Assembly: GCA_046758845.1 (NCBI GenBank)
Contig: JBHIBA010000180.1
Span: 1-9,340 of the forward strand
Length of the DNA stretch: 9,340 nt
Origin: JBHIBA01 sp046758845
GTDB lineage: Bacteria; UBA8248; JACPRG01; G963555815
Reading direction: 5' to 3'
Positions 6,197 to 9,340 of this stretch are shown here, in pieces. A program made the translations under genes and the position numbers. A model generated the notes under the pieces. That model did not search any database, was not told the origin of the DNA, and worked only from the letters and a program-made list of their open reading frames with translations. How positions within the stretch are numbered: position 1 is the stretch's first letter; the number at the start of each line of letters is the position of its first letter.

Positions 6197-6787
6197 TCAA
6201 AATCGAAAGCGGATTCCGGCTGCGAGGAAGTTCGACCCGCCGCGCGCACCGTTGTAAAGGCCAAACACTCCGGACCTGTGATGTATCCTGCCAAAGACGC
6301 CCCAACGCGGCGCATTCGGGACTGAAGCAGCCACCTCGATCATGAAATAGTTCAACAGGCGGGAAGTTTCATGATTTCTCTCTGCTTCAATGGTTGGAAT
6401 TTCCGTGGCGTAAGATAAACCGTCCCCAACAGCAAAGCTCGTGTCGAGATACCTATCCCAAAAAAACGGATTCCAGCGCAGGATGAGGAGACCATTGAAC
6501 TCGAAGTGATCTTGCTCCTTGAAATGTTTTACGACCTGGCCCTCTGCTTCCAAGGTCAGGTATTTGTCATATGAGGCTAAAGCCCTGGCTAACGAAAGAG
6601 CAGCAAAATAGGAGCTCCTGAAATCTACGTCAAACGTGCCTAGCTCCTCCAAAGTCTCATCAGTCCCGATCCCTCCAATGATGGCGACAAACCAATCGTC
6701 TTCGATCTCAATACCCTTTGCGTGGGGGGAGATGACCAGCGAAAATAAAATAACGCAGGATCCAATAATTGGAAGTAGACGGACCAT
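6197..6787 (-). CDS. Acyloxyacyl hydrolase / PagL-like outer-membrane beta-barrel protein
   Basis: This 196-residue secreted protein has a hydrophobic signal peptide (about 1-24, ending near SPHAKG). Alternating hydrophobic/polar segments follow, and the C-terminus AAGIRFRF ends in Phe, as barrel proteins do. The segment GRIHHRSGVFGLYNGARGG (about 165-183) fits the C-terminal HxS region of PagL-family lipid A 3-O-deacylases, where His and Ser belong to the catalytic triad; these enzymes trim acyl chains from LPS in the outer membrane. The third residue, Glu about 12 positions after Ser in Pseudomonas PagL, appears as Gly here, so activity is uncertain. ATG has GGGAG 8 bases upstream. Base composition is unlike the neighbours: two hand-counted 60-base lines gave 42% and 48% GC. 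It is convergent with the DHODH-like pair. The fold is likely; the enzymatic role is less so. Confidence 0.68.
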   Translation of the reverse strand: MVRLLPIIGSCVILFSLVISPHAKGIEIEDDWFVAIIGGIGTDETLEELGTFDVDFRSSYFAALSLARALASYDKYLTLEAEGQVVKHFKEQDHFEFNGLLILRWNPFFWDRYLDTSFAVGDGLSYATEIPTIEAERNHETSRLLNYFMIEVAASVPNAPRWGVFGRIHHRSGVFGLYNGARGGSNFLAAGIRFRF

Positions 6788-6855
6788 ATGCTCGGCTCCC
6801 TGGATACACCTTTTTGCCCAGCCCGCAATTTGCCACAGGATGATCTACCTCGCGG

Positions 6856-6861
6856 ATTATA
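6856..6861 (-). promoter_or_regulatory. Perfect -10 hexamer TATAAT for the PagL-like gene
   Basis: On the minus strand this reads TATAAT exactly, about 70 bases upstream of the ATG at 6787. No good -35 hexamer lies 16-18 bases further upstream; that position is occupied by an inverted repeat. This would fit an activator-dependent or operator-controlled promoter. Confidence 0.5.
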
Positions 6862-6871
6862 CTTCAATTCT

Positions 6872-6897
6872 TTCTTGCAAGTGGAGCGTTGCAAGAA
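6872..6897. promoter_or_regulatory. 26-bp inverted repeat overlapping the -35 region
   Basis: TTCTTGCAA (6872-6880) and TTGCAAGAA (6889-6897) are exact inverted 9-mers with an 8-base spacer. The centre falls roughly 26 bases upstream of the TATAAT hexamer centre, so it covers the -35 region of the PagL-like gene. The symmetry and location suit a dimeric regulator's operator. The regulator itself is not identifiable here. Confidence 0.5.
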
Positions 6898-7333
6898 GAC
6901 CCAAAACTGGTGTGGACGGTAGGTGAAATTCAATTTTCCGCCAGTTGTCCGTGAACGCATTCCAATCCAGCCCGGCTCTGACCAAGGGTGACAGGGGCGA
7001 ATACCTGATATTTGTGGGATTCGCCGTGAGGAGAAGGGAGTCGTCGCACCGGGGACTGACTTTCAAAGCCAAAGGTTGACCGGAGATAGGCCCGAAAAAG
7101 AAGAGAGCCCGCCGGCCCCTCTCCCCTTCGGCCGTGCGGCTGAGCCGCTTCAGACGGACACGTGCACGGTGGCCTTCTCGTAGTCCCTCACTTCCCTCTC
7201 CCCTGGGAGTCCCGGTTATCCGCCCGGGCGCCGGTCTTTCGTGAAAACCTCGGTCAAGCGACACGCGGCCATAGGTCCTCGCAGAGGCCGGCGAAGCGCA
7301 GGATCATGCCTCCGCGGCGAGTCACGCAACTTG
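6898..7333. other. Intergenic stretch without a convincing gene
   Basis: Between the promoter of the PagL-like gene and the stop of the next gene lie about 435 bases in which I see no gene. A minus-strand open frame over 6857-7264 encodes a low-complexity, Arg/Gly-rich then hydrophobic string with no recognisable domain and a GTG start without good support. Small features are CGGC/GCCG near 7135-7146, a CGTGCACG palindrome near 7160, and an imperfect hairpin CGCAGAGGC (7280-7288) with GCCTCCGCG (7308-7316) just downstream of the stop at 7334. The stretch could be untranslated leader/trailer, a decayed gene or a dispersed repeat. Confidence 0.4.
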
Positions 7334-7921
7334 CTATTTTGAAAATACAGTTAGGGCCTTTTCCATCCCTTCCGAACCCTTTGTCCCCGCGAGGGGACCA
7401 TTACACTCGACCATGAGTTTGCTGACATCCTCTGGCCCCGCGTGTCGGCCGGGGGTCGCCTTCTCGAACACCATGATCATGTTCAGGCCCTTTTGGTATA
7501 GGTTATCTCCTTTTCGGTATTCGAGAGACCCGTGGGCCTTGCTGTCCATCTTGACGTCTCCGAGGCTATACCACTGCTTGATGAGCCCCGCGACCTCGCC
7601 AAACGGCGGAGGGTTGGGAACGAGCCCCTTGTCCTTATCGCCGTCCACGAACATCTTCCCCATGTACGCCGGTATATCGATCTCGAACAGGAAGACTTCA
7701 TAGCCGGTCTTTGAAGGAGGGAAGTTCCAGGTCTCAACCCTCACCTGTCCTTTCTCCCAGTCACCGACCACGTACCCCTTTGCGCCGACGAGGGGCTTCT
7801 TGATGTAGACCTTCCGGATGGTTCCCTCGGCGATCTCAGTCACGGCTCGCTTAGCTGCCCAGCATGTCCCAGAGAGAAGCAGTATGGCCAACCCAACGGA
7901 CAGAATCTGAACCTTCTTCAT
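7334..7921 (-). CDS. Secreted protein of unknown function
   Basis: I do not recognise this 195-residue protein. It starts with a clear Sec signal peptide (MKK, hydrophobic core about 5-17, likely cut after CWA near residue 22), so the mature form should be periplasmic or extracellular. The cysteine near the cleavage site is not in a good lipobox. The mature part is rich in beta-strand-like segments (YVVGDWEKGQVRVETWNFPP at 50-69, GYEVFLFEIDIP at 73-84). An acidic/Asp-Gly patch FVDGDKDKG (91-99) could bind a cation. A single mature Cys lies near 173. A remote likeness to the extracytoplasmic domain of RskA-type anti-sigma factors or DM13/CHRD-like beta domains is possible but unproven. ATG is preceded by a purine-rich GGGGGGAAAGGA. 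An FNR/CRP-like palindrome lies about 100 bases upstream, and a transporter-binding-protein gene precedes it on the same strand. Confidence 0.75.
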   Translation of the reverse strand: MKKVQILSVGLAILLLSGTCWAAKRAVTEIAEGTIRKVYIKKPLVGAKGYVVGDWEKGQVRVETWNFPPSKTGYEVFLFEIDIPAYMGKMFVDGDKDKGLVPNPPPFGEVAGLIKQWYSLGDVKMDSKAHGSLEYRKGDNLYQKGLNMIMVFEKATPGRHAGPEDVSKLMVECNGPLAGTKGSEGMEKALTVFSK

Positions 7922-8019
7922 ATCCTTTCCCCCCTTCGTTGTTACGTTTTTGTTTGCCCGCGTGTCGCCTGACAGCTTGTGTATCCTGGAAGTAAGCAGG
8001 ATTCAGCCTTCCGCCACCA

Positions 8020-8031
8020 TGATCTAGATCA
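8020..8031. promoter_or_regulatory. FNR/CRP-like palindrome TGATCTAGATCA
   Basis: This is a perfect 12-bp palindrome with TGAT and ATCA half-sites and a 4-base spacer, the layout of FNR/CRP-superfamily sites (consensus TTGAT-N4-ATCAA). The outermost bases here are A and G rather than T and A. It lies in the 141-bp gap before the secreted protein gene, centred about 104 bases from its ATG. A convincing -10 at the class II distance was not found. Confidence 0.35.
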
Positions 8032-8062
8032 GTTTGCGGAAAGTCCTTTCGGGAGCCGTCGC

Positions 8063-9094
8063 TTACTTCGCCCAGGGCTTGGGAAGCGGGTCGGGCAGGA
8101 ATTTGTGCGTGTACATGTCCTCGACCTTGACGTTTTTCTTCAGCTTGTGCGCCCGCGCCATCAGGTCCCGGGTGTACTTCATCTTGGCCGGGTCGATGTA
8201 GCCGAGTCCTTTCTCTTTGATGATGGGAGTCAGCATGTGGTCCTGGACCACTTTCCAGAACCCCTTGTTGATCATGGGATTGGCCGTGGGGACGTGCTTG
8301 ACGAGGATCTTGACGGCCGCGTCCGGGTTGTTGATGGACCACGCGAAGCCGTCGAGGGAGGCCTTGACGAAGTCCCGGACGGCCTTCGGGTTTTGGGCGA
8401 TGTAGCGGTCGGTGGTGACGATTCCGTCGGAGGTGATCTTCACCCCGTAGTCGCTCCACAGAATGACGTTGATGTCATCCTTTTTCTTTTTGGCCATGAG
8501 CCGAAGGGGCACCTGGACGGTGGCGAAGCTGGTAATGGCGTCCACCCTTCCGGCGAGAAGGCTCGTGTTCTGGACCTTCCCCTCGATGTTCACCTGCTGG
8601 TAGTTCTTAAGTCCCGTCGCCTGGAGGAAAGCGGGCCAGGCGACCTCCAGGGCGGTTCCCGCGGGCACGCTGATGCTCTTGCCCTCGAGGTCCTTGGGCG
8701 TGCGGATGCCCGAGCTCTTGAGCGCGAAGATGACGTGGAAGGCCTTGTCGTCCACCATGGCGACCATGCGCAGGTCCTGCCCCCGGGCCCGCCCCAGGAC
8801 GATGCTCGTCGGGTCGGTGAAGCCCATTTCGGTGTTTCCCGTGGCGATCCGCGTGGCGGTGTTGCCCGAGCCCCGGCCCGGCAGCAGCCGGACGTTCAGG
8901 CCCCTGGCCTTGTACCAGCCCTTTTCCAGCGCCACGTAGAACCCGTTGTACTTGGAGTAGGGAACCCAGTCGAACGTGAAGCGGATGTTCTTCATGCCTT
9001 TGGCTTGGGAACCGGCGTGGACCGCCTGCGGCATGACCAAGGCAGCCGCGATTGCGATGAGCCAAAGCCCGATGAGGAGTGATCTTGATCTCAT
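8063..9094 (-). CDS. ABC transporter substrate-binding protein, NMT1/THI5-like
   Basis: This is a periplasmic solute-binding protein of 343 residues, the family's usual size. A Sec signal peptide occupies about residues 1-27 (Arg-rich start, hydrophobic core, VHA cleavage site). The NMT1/THI5 features follow: FTFDWVPYSKYNGFYVALEKG (about 39-59, in two lobes of the motif), LNVRLLPGRGSGNTATRIATGNTEMGFTD (66-94) and DLEGKSISVPAGT (125-137). Relatives deliver pyrimidine, riboflavin-type or sulfonate-type substrates to an ABC permease; the substrate here cannot be told. The ATG at 9094 has GGAGGGA about 7 bases upstream and places the signal peptide at the N-terminus; an in-frame GTG further upstream at 9193 would add a non-signal-like 33 residues and is rejected. 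No permease or ATPase lies within the window, and the downstream neighbour is an unrelated secreted protein, so it looks like an orphan binding protein or the partners lie elsewhere. Confidence 0.93.
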   Translation of the reverse strand: MRSRSLLIGLWLIAIAAALVMPQAVHAGSQAKGMKNIRFTFDWVPYSKYNGFYVALEKGWYKARGLNVRLLPGRGSGNTATRIATGNTEMGFTDPTSIVLGRARGQDLRMVAMVDDKAFHVIFALKSSGIRTPKDLEGKSISVPAGTALEVAWPAFLQATGLKNYQQVNIEGKVQNTSLLAGRVDAITSFATVQVPLRLMAKKKKDDINVILWSDYGVKITSDGIVTTDRYIAQNPKAVRDFVKASLDGFAWSINNPDAAVKILVKHVPTANPMINKGFWKVVQDHMLTPIIKEKGLGYIDPAKMKYTRDLMARAHKLKKNVKVEDMYTHKFLPDPLPKPWAK

Positions 9095-9218
9095 GGTTTC
9101 GTCCCTCCGACTCAGGATTGAAGGAAATGTGTGACTCCTGCCTGCTGGCGAAACCTGGTTGGTAAGAATCCGCCGCTCAGAGGCAAGTGACACGAACGAG
9201 GGAAGCCCCCTGAATTCC

Positions 9219-9234
9219 CTTAGTGGCCACTAAG
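9219..9234. promoter_or_regulatory. 16-bp perfect palindrome, probable operator
   Basis: CTTAGTGGCCACTAAG is perfectly symmetric with no spacer. It sits about 125 bases upstream of the binding-protein ATG at 9094, in the only non-coding segment preceding that gene. Length and symmetry suit a dimeric transcription factor. Core promoter elements between it and the gene are not clear. Confidence 0.45.
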
Positions 9235-9260
9235 TGGAGCGCAATCTAATGGACGCCCTT

Positions 9261-9338
9261 GTCACCCTGAGCGAGAGTCGCCGACTCGCGCGAAGGGTCT
9301 CAGAGGCGCAAGAGATTCCTCGCTTCGCTCGGAATGAC
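9261..9338. repeat. Dispersed fold-back intergenic repeat
   Basis: GTCACCCTGAGCGA (9261-9274) and TCGCTCGGAATGAC (9325-9338) are inverted copies matching at 11 of 14 positions. Inside is a perfect hairpin GAGTCG-C-CGACTC (9275-9287). The sequence closely resembles the small GTCATTCCGAGCGA-type intergenic repeats seen across many environmental bacterial genomes. The element reaches nearly to the window end, so flanking duplications cannot be judged. Confidence 0.6.
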
Positions 9339-9340
9339 AT

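Noticed and set aside
6857..7264. Minus-strand frame of 135 codons
   Set aside because: It has a non-protein-like composition and a GTG start without ribosome binding site, and it overlaps the promoter/operator-like region of the PagL-like gene.
7979..9082. Long plus-strand open frame of 367 codons
   Set aside because: It is a reverse-strand shadow of the NMT1/THI5-like gene; the composition is Asp/Val/Leu/Gly-rich without motifs, while the minus frame has a signal peptide and a full family signature.
1..9340. CRISPR array, tRNA or rRNA
   Set aside because: I saw no regularly spaced direct repeats and no cloverleaf or rRNA-like conserved segments.

Overview
The window is about 9.3 kb of mostly high-GC bacterial DNA. 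One hand-counted 60-base line inside the dihydroorotate-dehydrogenase-like genes is about 72% GC. It holds nine protein genes and no rRNA, tRNA or CRISPR array. Many starts are GTG or TTG and intergenic repeats are frequent. A PagL-type outer-membrane protein implies a Gram-negative (LPS-bearing) envelope. The mix of NMT1/THI5-type binding protein, short RsmI and dispersed fold-back repeats would suit an uncultured soil, marine or subsurface lineage such as NC10/Rokubacteria, Tectomicrobia or a deltaproteobacterium-like phylum. That placement is a weak inference.

Left block (168-3536, minus strand, transcribed leftward): rsmI (16S rRNA methyltransferase), a CaCA-family Na+/Ca2+ exchanger, a Sir2 NAD-dependent deacylase and engB/yihA (ribosome-assembly GTPase). 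Spacing is about 25-165 bp, compatible with one operon. Two of the four act on the ribosome. The segment left of engB (1-167) is non-coding and carries three stem-loops.

Junction (3537-3928): rsmI and the next gene diverge, and between them lies a roughly 266-bp fold-back element. It has nested inverted repeats and a 7-bp direct repeat (TTGTCTG) on both sides, and looks like a MITE-type non-autonomous mobile element.

Middle block (3929-6114, plus strand): two tandem paralogues of a dihydroorotate-dehydrogenase-like flavoprotein, about two thirds identical by eye. Their barrel opening resembles class 2 (quinone-linked) enzymes, but the active-site loops resemble class 1A (MGLP, CPN with a catalytic-type Cys). 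Several orotate-contacting Asn residues are replaced in both. I regard this pair as the most interesting protein-level observation; calling either one pyrD is not safe.

Right block (6197-9094, minus strand): a PagL-like outer-membrane protein in a markedly AT-richer stretch with its own promoter/operator-like site; an untranslated or decayed stretch of about 470 bp; an unrecognised secreted protein behind an FNR/CRP-like palindrome; and an orphan NMT1/THI5-like ABC transporter substrate-binding protein with a 16-bp perfect palindrome upstream. The window ends in a small dispersed fold-back repeat.
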